Source: Nocardioidaceae bacterium
Lineage (GTDB): Bacteria; Actinomycetota; Actinomycetes; Propionibacteriales; Nocardioidaceae
DNA: 64,000 bases
Assembly: GCA_018672315.1 (NCBI GenBank)
Contig: CP076053.1
Span: forward strand, 3,397,827 to 3,461,826
Direction: 5' to 3'
The position numbers and the translations under genes are program-made. Shown here in pieces: positions 42,799-50,728 of the stretch (the stretch's first letter is position 1; each line of letters begins with the position of its first letter). The notes under the pieces were generated by a model. That model worked only from the letters and a program-made list of their open reading frames with translations, did no database searches and had not been told where the DNA came from.

Positions 42799-44424
42799 TC
42801 AGGCGTCCGCGTACGCTCCGATCGCCCGGGCGACCGCCTCGGCGCCGGGGTCGACGGTGCCGTCGAGGTCCTTGGCCTGCACGTAACTGGACCGCCCGGC
42901 GATGCCCTCGGTCATGCTCGCAGTGTCATCGGCGCCCTGTCGGGCGGCCCGCGCGGCCGCGTCGAGGCCGTCGTCGAGAGCGTCCGCCGCGGGCGAGAGC
43001 GCGTCGACCATGGTGCGCTGACCGGTGCCGGCACCGCCGTTCTGCTCGACGGTCTCCAGGCCCTGCCGCAGGGCGGCCGGCATCGCGGCGCCGTCCTCGA
43101 GGGCGGCGGCCGTGCCGCTGAGCAGGATCGAGAGCAGCACACCGGAGGAGCCACCCATGGTGCGCCCGACGACCTGGGCGATCTCACGGGCCAGCACGTC
43201 GGTGCTCCCGGTGGACAGTGCGTCGTCCTCGAGTGCCTCGATGACACCCCGGGCGCCGGCGGCGACGGTCGCGCCCGCGTCGCCGTCGCCGGTCCTCGCG
43301 TCGAGCTCGTCGAGCTCGGACTCGGCGTCGACGAGCGCCTCGCACGCGGCCCGCAGCCGACGACCGACCTCGGCGTCGCGGTCGCCGCGACCGAGCTCCA
43401 GGGACTCCGAGCGCCGCGGCTCGAAGTGCTCGACCGCGTGGGGCTCGCTCGCGCCGGGCCAATCGGGCGTGTCGACGGACGAGAGGAGCGCCTCGGTGAG
43501 GTCGTCGGTGTGGGGCAGCAAGGTCACGGAGAAGCCGTGCATGTCCACGCTCGTCATCACCGGTCCGGGCCCCACGAGCACCCGGCACCGATCACCCAGC
43601 CTGTCGAGCAGACCGCGTGCCAGCACCGCCATCTCCTGGGTGGAGCAGCCTCCGGTGTCGTTGAGCAGCGCCACGAGCGGGGTCACCCCGCCGTGGCGGT
43701 CGGCGACCGCGGTCAGCAGCGGGTCGAGCACCAGGTCGAGAGCCTCGCCGGCCGAGGCCGGATCGATCTCGCGGGCGCCCGGCTCGTTGTGGATGCCAAG
43801 ACCGAGCTCGGCGTCCCGTCGCTCACGGTCGGCGCCGGGCAGTCGCGCCGAGGACAGCGACAGGCTGATCGTCGCCAGTCCCTCGGCGACCGAGCGTGCC
43901 GCCGCGGCGACGTCGTCCAACGAGGCACCGTTGCGGGCGTGGTGCCCCGCCACCTTGTGCACCAGCACGGTGCCGGCCAGGCCGCGCGGCTCGGGGTTGT
44001 CGGGCAGGGCCACGTCGTCCTGCACCGTGACGATCTCGACCTCCAGGCCCTCGGCCCGGGCGCGCTCGGCCGCGAGACCGAAGTTGAGGCGGTCGCCGGT
44101 GTAGTTCTTGACCACCAGCAGGCAGCCGGCCTCGCCGGTGACCTCCCGGATCGTGGCCAGCACCGCCTCGACGGAGGGGGAGGCGAAGAAGTCACCGGCC
44201 ACGGCCGCGGTCAGCATGCCGTCCGCGACGAAGCCCGCGTGCGCCGGCTCGTGCCCCGACCCTCCGCCGGACACCACCGCGACCTGGTCCCCCGGCACCT
44301 CGGCGCGTACGACCGCGCGCACACCCTGGTCGACGCACAGCCGCAGGGGGCGGGTGCGGGCGAGGCCCTCGAGCATCGCGGCGACGGTGCCGGACGGGTC
44401 GTCGAAGAAGGCAGCGGTGGCCAT
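42799..44424 (-). CDS. dhaK: Dihydroxyacetone kinase, DhaK-DhaL fusion
   Basis: A 541-residue ATP-dependent dihydroxyacetone kinase with both domains in one chain, as in Citrobacter-type DAK rather than the PTS-coupled kind. DhaK (about 1-330) has VVSGGGSGHEPAHAGFV and the covalent substrate His in LGLGIHNEPGAREI near 214. DhaL (about 350-541) has the ATP/metal Asp cluster DARTGDGDAGATVA near 378 and VGRTMGGSSGVLLS. The product, DHAP, enters glycolysis. ATG 44424 has GAGGAGG 5 bases upstream. It is divergent from the MOSC gene. Confidence 0.95.
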   Translation of the reverse strand: MATAAFFDDPSGTVAAMLEGLARTRPLRLCVDQGVRAVVRAEVPGDQVAVVSGGGSGHEPAHAGFVADGMLTAAVAGDFFASPSVEAVLATIREVTGEAGCLLVVKNYTGDRLNFGLAAERARAEGLEVEIVTVQDDVALPDNPEPRGLAGTVLVHKVAGHHARNGASLDDVAAAARSVAEGLATISLSLSSARLPGADRERRDAELGLGIHNEPGAREIDPASAGEALDLVLDPLLTAVADRHGGVTPLVALLNDTGGCSTQEMAVLARGLLDRLGDRCRVLVGPGPVMTSVDMHGFSVTLLPHTDDLTEALLSSVDTPDWPGASEPHAVEHFEPRRSESLELGRGDRDAEVGRRLRAACEALVDAESELDELDARTGDGDAGATVAAGARGVIEALEDDALSTGSTDVLAREIAQVVGRTMGGSSGVLLSILLSGTAAALEDGAAMPAALRQGLETVEQNGGAGTGQRTMVDALSPAADALDDGLDAAARAARQGADDTASMTEGIAGRSSYVQAKDLDGTVDPGAEAVARAIGAYADA

Positions 44425-44499
44425 GGGGTCCTCCTCGGGTCGGGTCCCGCACGTGACGTGCGGCACGGGCAGCCTGCCCGTCGGCTGCGCGGGCACGCG

Positions 44500-44505
44500 T
44501 ACGCT
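44500..44505 (+). promoter_or_regulatory. -10 box TACGCT for leaderless MOSC gene
   Basis: TACGCT, 7 bases, GTG 44513. Confidence 0.55.
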
Positions 44506-44512
44506 CGCGGAT

Positions 44513-44995
44513 GTGGACGAGCCAGCCGGGCAGGGGCCGCCGACGCTGCCCGTGGTCACCGCGATCTTCACCGCTCCCGGCCGGCGCCTGCCGATGAGGG
44601 CGCAGCAGATGGTGGTCGCGGAGGCCGGCAAGGGCCTGGTCGGGGACCGCTACCACGGGGCGAGGCACCGGCACGTGACGATCCAGTCGGCGCCGCTGCT
44701 CGACGAGGCCGCCGAGCAGCTGGGGCATCCGGTGCCGCCGGAGGGCACGCGGCGCAACGTCACGCTCTCCCACGGAGCGGTGCCGACCACGCCGGGCACA
44801 CGCGTCCGCATCGGGCAGGTCGAGCTCGAGGTCGTGCGCGTCGCCGCTCCCTGCCGGATCCTCGACGACGAGATCGCACCGGGCGCCGCGGCGGCACTGC
44901 GTCGCCGCGCGGGCACGTGCTTCCGGGTGCTCGTCGGCGGCGAGATCTCACTCGGGGATGCGGTCCGGTGGGGCGAGGAGCCCGTCCGCGGCTGA
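44513..44995 (+). CDS. MOSC domain protein
   Basis: A 160-residue protein of the MOSC family (molybdenum cofactor sulfurase C-terminal-like), which handle sulfur transfer to molybdenum or its ligands: VVAEAGKGLVGDRYHGARHRHVTIQSAPLLDEAAEQLG and TRRNVTLSHGAVPTTPG, then VAAPCRILDDEIAPG with the conserved Cys. FdhD, another sulfur-transfer protein for formate dehydrogenase, is in the same window but far away. Placed by a leaderless-type box. Confidence 0.88.
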   Translation: MDEPAGQGPPTLPVVTAIFTAPGRRLPMRAQQMVVAEAGKGLVGDRYHGARHRHVTIQSAPLLDEAAEQLGHPVPPEGTRRNVTLSHGAVPTTPGTRVRIGQVELEVVRVAAPCRILDDEIAPGAAAALRRRAGTCFRVLVGGEISLGDAVRWGEEPVRG

Positions 44996-45028
44996 CGCGA
45001 CCGGACTCCTCGTCTCTCCCGCAGCACC

Positions 45029-46528
45029 TCAGTCGTCGTAGACCGAGGAGCCGGCCGGGCACGGCCCCGAGACCGCCTGCAGCGCGAGCCGGCTCGAGCG
45101 TTGCGAGGTCGGGTCGGTGAAGGTGCAGCCGTAGGTCCGCTCGGCCACGACGGCCGGGTCGAGCACGACGTCACCGGCCGGCCGGGCCACGGTGCGTCCC
45201 CTGGGGGTCTCGGCCCTGCCCCTCGGCCCGCCGCGCGTGCCGACGGGGCCGCGGGCGCGCCTGTTGTCCAGCGACTCCACCCACGTCGTCAGGTCGTCCC
45301 AGGCGGTCCCCACCTCGGTGGGGGTGAACTCGCAGTGCTCGACCGAGCGGATCGCCCGCTGCACCACCAGGTCCTGCTGACCGTTGTCGGCGACGTCCTC
45401 GGCGTAGGCCTGCTCCATCGAGAACGGCACGAAGAGGTCACCGAGACCGTGCAGCGTCAGCGTCGGCACCTTGGGGCGACCGTCGATGACCGGCACCGCG
45501 TCGAGGCGCCGCGTCGTCCGCGCCGCCGGGTCGGCGGGGGCGACCCGCTCGATGCCGTCCTGGAGGTCGACGGGTCGGTTCGGCGCGTACGTCGTGTCGA
45601 GGTTCTGGGCCACGCGGCCGGGGTTCAGCGCCAGCGAGCCGCCGTCGTCGGCCTGTCCGAGCGTGAACAGGAAGTCCTGGAAGGCCGCGAAGCCCACCAG
45701 GGCGCCGGGTCGCTCGCCGCCGGAGAGCTCGGTGGTCGCGGCGCGCAGCTGCGCACCGCGGGGGTCCGTGACCGGCGCGAAGGGGGTGTTCGGCGTGACC
45801 GCGGAGAGGCCGAGCTCGGTCTGGATCCCGCTCGAGACGGTCGGGTAGTAGTCCGCCGGGAACGGATAGGCGTCGACGTCGGCGAGCTCCTGGGCGGCCA
45901 GGTTGAAGGAGAGGAAGAAGTCGAACAGCTCGACGTCCCCGAGCACCCCGCACATCGGCAGGGCGCCGTCGTAGAAGTTCGGGTACTCCTCGAGCGACCG
46001 CCCGATCACGTGCCCTCCCATCGAGACGCCGGCGACGTACGTGCGTGAGGGCGGCGCACCCAGCACCGAGCGGGCGAAGCGGGCGAGGTCGTGGGTGGTG
46101 GTGACGCCGGTGCCGACGTCGTACCCGTTGCGGGCGTACGACGACGCCGCCCAGGCGTACCCCTGCTCGAGCAGACGCTCGCGCAGCCCGAAGCCGGGAG
46201 GATCGACCGTCAGCGTCGTGCCGGTGCCGCGGTACCCGTGCGCCCACATGACCAGCTCGCCGTTCCACCGCGCCGGCTTCTCGATCGCGTAGCCGGCGTT
46301 GGCGCGGACACCGGTGGTCACCCGGGACTCCTCGCCGTCGACCGTGACCGGCTCGAGGTCCGGCAGCACGACCTCGTACCCGGGGAGCGGCGTGCTGCCT
46401 GCGGCACCTCCGGGATCGGCCGGGGCTCCCCCGCGATCGGCCCGCGCGGGGACCGAGGTGGCGAGCAGTGCGAGACCCAGCCCGGCAACCAGGACGGCGG
46501 CGCGGGAGGGGCGGTGGCGGCGGGTCAC
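45029..46528 (-). CDS. Secreted alpha/beta hydrolase
   Basis: A 499-residue exported alpha/beta hydrolase resembling the tannase/DUF6351-like secreted group. The signal peptide is AAVLVAGLGLALLATSVPARA. Key segments are LVMWAHGYRGTGTTLTVDPPGFGLRERLLEQGYAW, nucleophile elbow VAGVSMGGHVIGRSLEEYP and late THLGLGDLFVPFSMEQAYAEDV-like acid region followed by VEHCEF with a possible catalytic His. The C-terminal 120 residues are basic and disordered, ending GPCPAGSSVYDD. GTG 46528 has GAGAGG 9 bases upstream. A Crp-like site lies in the divergent promoter region. Confidence 0.85.
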   Translation of the reverse strand: MTRRHRPSRAAVLVAGLGLALLATSVPARADRGGAPADPGGAAGSTPLPGYEVVLPDLEPVTVDGEESRVTTGVRANAGYAIEKPARWNGELVMWAHGYRGTGTTLTVDPPGFGLRERLLEQGYAWAASSYARNGYDVGTGVTTTHDLARFARSVLGAPPSRTYVAGVSMGGHVIGRSLEEYPNFYDGALPMCGVLGDVELFDFFLSFNLAAQELADVDAYPFPADYYPTVSSGIQTELGLSAVTPNTPFAPVTDPRGAQLRAATTELSGGERPGALVGFAAFQDFLFTLGQADDGGSLALNPGRVAQNLDTTYAPNRPVDLQDGIERVAPADPAARTTRRLDAVPVIDGRPKVPTLTLHGLGDLFVPFSMEQAYAEDVADNGQQDLVVQRAIRSVEHCEFTPTEVGTAWDDLTTWVESLDNRRARGPVGTRGGPRGRAETPRGRTVARPAGDVVLDPAVVAERTYGCTFTDPTSQRSSRLALQAVSGPCPAGSSVYDD

Positions 46529-46556
46529 AGGGGTGCCTCTCGGTCAGGTGATGCAC

Positions 46557-46570
46557 GTGACGAGCGTCAC
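46557..46570. promoter_or_regulatory. Crp-like palindrome in a divergent promoter
   Basis: GTGA-CGAGCG-TCAC, extended to CGTGAC-GAGC-GTCACG, lies 28-43 bases upstream of the secreted hydrolase start and 100 bases from the lipoprotein hydrolase start. It fits the core of the Crp consensus. Confidence 0.45.
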
Positions 46571-46670
46571 GGGCTGGGTGACCGTAACCGCGCGGAGCGG
46601 GACGATGCACCCCGGACCGGACCAGGACGACCGGCCGGGGCCGTCACTCACGCCGCGCATACTCGGGCAT

Positions 46671-47606
46671 GTGAACCGTCGCGACGTCCTGGCCTCGCTG
46701 CTGGCCGTGGCGGCCGCGGGAGGGGTCGCCGCGTGCGGCGGCCGGACAGCTGGCACTGCCGCCGCGCCCAGCGAGACCGGGGGCAGCGGGACCACGGAGG
46801 AGACCGAGGAGACCGTTGTGCCCTCACCGGAGCGCCTGACCTACGGCGACGACCCGTCGCAGTTCGGTGACCTGTACCGTCCCGTGGGCGGCGGCCCGGG
46901 CCGCGGCGTCGTCGTGGTGGTGCACGGGGGGTTCTGGCGCGACGCGTACAACCTCTCGCTCGGCGCCCCGCTCGCCGCCGACCTGGCCGCCCGGGGCTGG
47001 ACCGCCTGGAACCTGGAGTACCGCCGTGTGGGTACCGGCACGGGCGGGGGCGGCGGGGTGCCCGCGACCCTCGACGACGTCGCCGCGGGCATCGACCTCC
47101 TCGGCGAGGTCGACGACCTCGACCTCACCACGGTCGTGACGCTCGGCCACAGCGCCGGCGGGCACCTGGCCACCTGGGCGGCCGCCCGCGCCCAGGATGC
47201 GCTGTCGCGCTGGCAACCCGTACGCGCCCCGGTGACCCACGTGGTCTCCCAGGCCGGCGTCCTCGACCTGCGTCTCGCCGGTGAGCAGGCGCTCGGGAGC
47301 GGGGCCGTCGACGGCTTCCTGGGCGCGCCGGCCGCCTCCGCGGGCGCCGCGGTGGACCCGGTGCAGCAGGTGCCGCTCCGGGTGCCGGTGTGGTGCGTCC
47401 ACGGGGACGCGGACGCGAACGTGCCCCTCTCGCAGTCCGAGGCCTACGTCGCCGCCTCCCGGCGGGCAGGCGGGCGCGCTGAGCTGGTGCGCGTCGAGGG
47501 GGACCACTTCACGCTCATCGACACCGGGAGCGACGCCTGGCGACGCACCCTCACGGTGCTGGACGGCATCGCACCGACCGACTCCCGGGGCCGGGCAGCC
47601 GGGTAG
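46671..47606 (+). CDS. Lipoprotein alpha/beta hydrolase
   Basis: A 311-residue exported hydrolase. A twin-arginine-like start (NRRDVLASLLAVAAAGG) runs into a lipobox GVAACGG, suggesting Tat-exported lipoprotein. After a Gly/Thr linker the hydrolase fold shows VVVVVHGGFWRDAYNLSLG (HGG type), nucleophile elbow TLGHSAGGHLATWAAARA, the acid in VWCVHGDADANVPLSQSEAY and the His in VEGDHFTLIDT. This is the kynurenine-formamidase-like/HSL-like group. GTG 46671 follows CATACT at 7 bases. Confidence 0.88.
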   Translation: MNRRDVLASLLAVAAAGGVAACGGRTAGTAAAPSETGGSGTTEETEETVVPSPERLTYGDDPSQFGDLYRPVGGGPGRGVVVVVHGGFWRDAYNLSLGAPLAADLAARGWTAWNLEYRRVGTGTGGGGGVPATLDDVAAGIDLLGEVDDLDLTTVVTLGHSAGGHLATWAAARAQDALSRWQPVRAPVTHVVSQAGVLDLRLAGEQALGSGAVDGFLGAPAASAGAAVDPVQQVPLRVPVWCVHGDADANVPLSQSEAYVAASRRAGGRAELVRVEGDHFTLIDTGSDAWRRTLTVLDGIAPTDSRGRAAG

Positions 47607-47609
47607 CAT
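47604..47609 (+). promoter_or_regulatory. -10 box TAGCAT sharing the upstream stop codon
   Basis: TAGCAT, 8 bases, GTG 47618. Its TAG is the stop of the preceding hydrolase gene. Confidence 0.5.
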
Positions 47610-47617
47610 CGCCCCTC

Positions 47618-48358
47618 GTGCGTACGACTGCCTCGCTCCTGGCCACCCTGGGCCTCCTGTTCGTGACCGGCTGCTCCGGCACCGTGCAGGACGCCTCCGC
47701 ACCCGCCGACTCCCAGAGCGCGACGAGCTCCGCCGGTGAGCCGTCGGCCTCGGCGACGCCGAGCGGCCCGTGCACCTACACCGAGACCGGCGCCGCGGCG
47801 GTCGAGGTCGACCTGCCCTCGGGCGAGGAGGCCACCGGCAACCCGCGGGTGACGCTGAGCACCAACCAGGGCGACGTCCCCGTCGACCTCGACACCGACC
47901 TGGCCCCGTGCACCGTGGCGAGCTTCCTCTCGCTGGCCGAGCAGGGCTACTACGACGACACCCCGTGCCACCGACTGACCACGGCCAACGCCGGCATCTT
48001 CGTGCTGCAGTGCGGCGACCCGACCGGGTCGGGCTCCGGCGGACCGGGCTACCAGTTCGACGACGAGGTCGACCAGCTCACCGACGAGCTGCAGTGCTCG
48101 GGCAACGCGTGCATCTACCCCACGGGCACCGTGGCCATGGCCAACGCGGGCCCCGGCACGAACGGCTCGCAGTTCTTCCTGGTCTACGAGGACTCCCCGC
48201 TCCCGCCGGCCTACACGGTCTTCGGCCAGATGTCCCCGGCAGGGCTCGAGGTCGTGCAGGAGATCGCCGCCGCCGGCACCGTCGAGGGCGCCAGCCCCGA
48301 CGACGGACCGCCGGCGCAGGAGACGATCATCGAGTCGGTCTCGGAGCCGGCCGCCTGA
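47618..48358 (+). CDS. Cyclophilin-type peptidyl-prolyl isomerase, lipoprotein
   Basis: A 246-residue lipid-anchored isomerase that may assist folding of exported proteins. Signal peptide and lipobox LLFVTGC (Cys19) are followed by a Ser/Ala linker and the cyclophilin domain: TVASFLSLAEQGYYDDTPCHRLTTANAGIFVLQCGDPTGSGSGGPGYQFDDE, TGTVAMANAGPGTNGSQFFLVYEDS and YTVFGQM. The catalytic Arg of CHRL and the SQFF block are present. GTG 47618 is placed by TAGCAT. The gene after it is a DJ-1/PfpI protein on the same strand. Confidence 0.92.
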   Translation: MRTTASLLATLGLLFVTGCSGTVQDASAPADSQSATSSAGEPSASATPSGPCTYTETGAAAVEVDLPSGEEATGNPRVTLSTNQGDVPVDLDTDLAPCTVASFLSLAEQGYYDDTPCHRLTTANAGIFVLQCGDPTGSGSGGPGYQFDDEVDQLTDELQCSGNACIYPTGTVAMANAGPGTNGSQFFLVYEDSPLPPAYTVFGQMSPAGLEVVQEIAAAGTVEGASPDDGPPAQETIIESVSEPAA

Positions 48359-48450
48359 GGGTGAGCTGGGCCGCCCCACGCGTGTGGGCGCCCGGCATCG
48401 GGTAACCGTCAGGGGTCAGACCGATCTCAGACCCCAACGGAAGGTTCCCC

Positions 48451-49035
48451 GTGACCAGCAGCACCAAGAAGGTTGCATTCCTCGTCGCCATGGAGGGCAT
48501 CGAGCGCGTCGAGCTCGAGCAGCCCTGGGAGGCCGTCACCGACGGCGGTCACGAGGCTGTCCTGATCAGCACCGACACCGGCGAGGTGCAGACCTTCGAC
48601 CACCTCACCGAGGCCTCGACGCAGAAGGTCGACCAGGTCGTCGGTTCCGTCTCCGTCGACGACTTCGATGCCCTCGTGCTGCCCGGCGGCGTCGCCAACC
48701 CCGACGCCCTGCGCATGAACTCCGACGCGGTCTCCTTCGTCGGCGAGTTCGTACGCTCCGGCAAGCCCGTGGCCGCGATCTGCCACGCGCCCTGGACGCT
48801 GGTGGAGGCCGACGTGCTGAAGGACCGCACGCTCACCTCGTGGCCGAGCCTGCAGACCGACATCCGCAACGCCGGCGCCACCTGGGTCGACGAGCGGGTC
48901 AACGTCGACGGCAACCTGATCAGCAGCCGCAACCCCGACGACATCCCCGCCTTCATCTCGGCGCTGATGTCCTCGCTCGACCACGGTGTCGACACCGCGC
49001 GCAACGCCGACACCGACTCCGACATGCCCGCCTGA
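48451..49035 (+). CDS. DJ-1/PfpI family protein
   Basis: A 194-residue class I glutamine-amidotransferase-like protein of the PfpI/DJ-1 group: KVAFLVAMEGIERVELEQPWEAVTDGGHEAVLIS, DALVLPGGVANPDALRMN, and the nucleophile elbow VAAICHAPWTLVEADVLKDRTLTSWPSLQTDIRNAGATWVD with Cys-His. Members are proteases, chaperones or glyoxalases/deglycases. GTG 48451 has GGAAGG 7 bases upstream. It ends at a large repeat cluster shared with the convergent DsbA-like gene. Confidence 0.92.
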   Translation: MTSSTKKVAFLVAMEGIERVELEQPWEAVTDGGHEAVLISTDTGEVQTFDHLTEASTQKVDQVVGSVSVDDFDALVLPGGVANPDALRMNSDAVSFVGEFVRSGKPVAAICHAPWTLVEADVLKDRTLTSWPSLQTDIRNAGATWVDERVNVDGNLISSRNPDDIPAFISALMSSLDHGVDTARNADTDSDMPA

Positions 49036-49037
49036 CG

Positions 49038-49180
49038 CCGAGAGGTCACTTCTCGCGAGGGGTCACTTCCCGCGAGAGGGCACAAAGTTCTGCCGAGAGG
49101 GCAGAGAATCACGTGATTCTCTGCCCTCTCGGCGTCATTTCCTGCCCTCTCGGCGTCATTTCCTGCCCTCTCGGCGTCAG
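49038..49180. repeat. Mosaic of palindromes and 21-bp tandem repeats between convergent genes
   Basis: A perfect 42-bp palindrome with no loop spans 49092-49133 (arms 49092-49112 and 49113-49133, centre CACGTG). From 49121 a 21-bp unit beginning CTGCCCTCTCGGCG repeats at 49121, 49142 and 49163 (the third partial), the last running into the stop codon of the minus-strand gene. To the left, GAGGTCACTTCTCGCG and GGGGTCACTTCCCGCG form an imperfect direct repeat. It may serve as a bidirectional terminator but is far more elaborate than needed. Confidence 0.85.
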
Positions 49181-49938
49181 TCGTCGCGGTCGGACTTCAG
49201 ACGGCGTGACCCGCCGTGCCAGTCTTCGGTCTTGCCGACCTCGTCCTTCCCGACGCCCAGGCCCCGCAGCTGCGGCAGCTCCCGCAGTGACCGCTTGAGC
49301 TCGGCGAAACCTCCGAACCGCATCAGCGCCGTGACGTGGTCCCACAGCTCGGCCGCCTGCTCGTCGGTCGGCCTGCGGCTGATGACGGGCCCGAAGAACG
49401 CGAGGCCGTCCGGCGGGTCGACCTGGATGATCGGAGTGCCGACGTCGCGGCCGGCCGCGTCGAGGGCCTCCTCGGTCTCGCGCCCGAGCTGGGCGTCCCA
49501 CGCGTCGTCGTCGATCGCGTCGACCCAGGTCGGGTCGAGGCCTGCCTCCTGCAGCAGTGGACGTGCCCAGTCGGCGAGCCGGTCGATCTGCTCGGTCCAG
49601 TCGGTGGGCTCGGTCTCCCAGACCTGCGTGCCGAGCGCCTCGTACAGCGCATCGACGGCGTCGTTGCCCCCGGCCTCCCGGGCTGCAGCGCAGATGCGCA
49701 GCAGCTTCTTGCCTGCGGTGTGGCCGTCCTCGTACTCCGGCGGGAAGTGCGCGTCGTAGTCGACGTCCTTGTTGACGATGCGCAGGGAGATGAAGCGCCA
49801 CTCCACGCGGTAGCTCTTCGCCTCGCGCACCTGCCGCACCCACTGGCTCGTCATCCAGCAGAACGGGCAGACGGGGTCGAAGTAGAAGCGCAGGTCGTAC
49901 GGCTGCTCGCCACCGGGATCCTGGGTCGTCTCGCTCAT
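49177..49938 (-). CDS. DsbA-like protein, mycothiol-dependent nitroreductase family
   Basis: A 253-residue thioredoxin-fold protein with the DsbA-type active site FDPVCPFCWMTSQWV (Cys24, Cys27), VEWRFISLRIVNKD, and VGTPIIQVDPPDGLAFFGPVISRRPTDEQAAELWDHV then FAELKRSLRELP. These match the Mycobacterium Rv2466c mycothiol-dependent nitroreductase pattern. Mycothiol-linked oxidoreduction fits an actinobacterium. The C-terminal tail is basic and ends within the repeat cluster. ATG 49938 is chosen by family start; GGGAC lies upstream. Divergent from the flavin reductase. Confidence 0.85.
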   Translation of the reverse strand: MSETTQDPGGEQPYDLRFYFDPVCPFCWMTSQWVRQVREAKSYRVEWRFISLRIVNKDVDYDAHFPPEYEDGHTAGKKLLRICAAAREAGGNDAVDALYEALGTQVWETEPTDWTEQIDRLADWARPLLQEAGLDPTWVDAIDDDAWDAQLGRETEEALDAAGRDVGTPIIQVDPPDGLAFFGPVISRRPTDEQAAELWDHVTALMRFGGFAELKRSLRELPQLRGLGVGKDEVGKTEDWHGGSRRLKSDRDD

Positions 49939-49989
49939 GTGGAGTCCCTGCCCACCGGGGGTGGCGCGTACGCCGCTTCGGTCGGTGCC

Positions 49990-49995
49990 TAGGTT
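49990..49995 (+). promoter_or_regulatory. -10 box TAGGTT for leaderless flavin reductase gene
   Basis: TAGGTT, 7 bases, GTG 50003. Confidence 0.6.
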
Positions 49996-50002
49996 CTTCA
50001 GC

Positions 50003-50596
50003 GTGCGCACCGACATCGATCCCGAGTCCGTCCCCGAGGCCCAGGGAGGCAGCTCGTACGCCGTGCTCACCGCGCTCGTCGTGCCGCGCCCGATCGCCTG
50101 GGTGTCCACCCTCGGCGCCGACGGGGTCGGCAACCTGGCGCCGCACTCGTTCTTCACGGTCGTCAGCGCGGACCCACCGGTCGTCGCGTTCACCTCGGTC
50201 GGCGAGAAGGACACGCTCGCCAACGTCGAGGCGACCGGTGAGTTCGTGGTCAACCTCGCCGGTGAGGCGCAGATGGAGGCGGTCAACGCCACGTCGGCCT
50301 CGGTCGACCCGCACGTCGACGAGGCCGAGGAGTTCGGCGTACGCATGGAGCCGAGCACCGTCGTCGCCGTGCCGCGCGTGGCGGACTCCCCCGCCGCCAT
50401 CGAGTGCCGGCTGCACCAGACGGTGCGAGTGGGCAACTCGGTCGTGGTGATGGGACGCGTGGTCTCGTTCTCGGTCGCCGAGGAGGCGCTGACCACCGGG
50501 CTGCCGTCGATGGACGTGCTGCGTCCGGTCAGTCGGCTCGGCGGGTCGGAGTGGGGACTGCCGCCCCGGGTGGTCGAGGTCCAGCGCCCCCGCTGA
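50003..50596 (+). CDS. Flavin reductase-like (FMN-binding) protein
   Basis: A 197-residue protein of the flavin reductase/FMN-binding barrel family: SSYAVLTALVVPRPIAWVSTLGADGVGNLAPHSFFTVVSADPPVVAFTS, and EFVVNLAGEAQMEAVNATSASV, with the family pattern of a flavin-binding SFF. It likely reduces flavin with NAD(P)H for a partner monooxygenase, or acts alone. GTG 50003 is placed by the TAGGTT box. It ends at a long hairpin shared with the convergent acyl-CoA dehydrogenase. Confidence 0.9.
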   Translation: MRTDIDPESVPEAQGGSSYAVLTALVVPRPIAWVSTLGADGVGNLAPHSFFTVVSADPPVVAFTSVGEKDTLANVEATGEFVVNLAGEAQMEAVNATSASVDPHVDEAEEFGVRMEPSTVVAVPRVADSPAAIECRLHQTVRVGNSVVVMGRVVSFSVAEEALTTGLPSMDVLRPVSRLGGSEWGLPPRVVEVQRPR

Positions 50597-50625
50597 CACC
50601 GCCGCGGCTCACGCGTGCCCGGGCG

Positions 50626-50719
50626 CCCCTGAACGCCCGCGTACGCGGGTGTCTCGGTGCTCCTGCGGGCGTACAGACCCGCGCAAGCACCTGAACGCCC
50701 GCATATGCGGGCGTTCAGG
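50626..50719. repeat. Duplicated hairpin element between convergent genes
   Basis: A perfect 30-bp palindrome lies at 50690-50719, centred on CATATG (arms CCTGAACGCCCGCAT and complement). About 60 bases earlier a related arm CCTGAACGCCCGCG (50627-50640) folds with the CGCGGG after it. The first copy has CGTACG where the second has CATATG. Likely bidirectional terminator. Confidence 0.8.
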
Positions 50720-50728
50720 GGCTCGGCC

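Noticed and set aside
44192-44773. Minus-strand frame across the dhaK/MOSC divergent region
   Set aside because: It crosses two promoters and the MOSC gene and shows only biased composition.
49121-49180. Tandem units as a CRISPR array
   Set aside because: The units abut without variable spacers and there are no cas genes.
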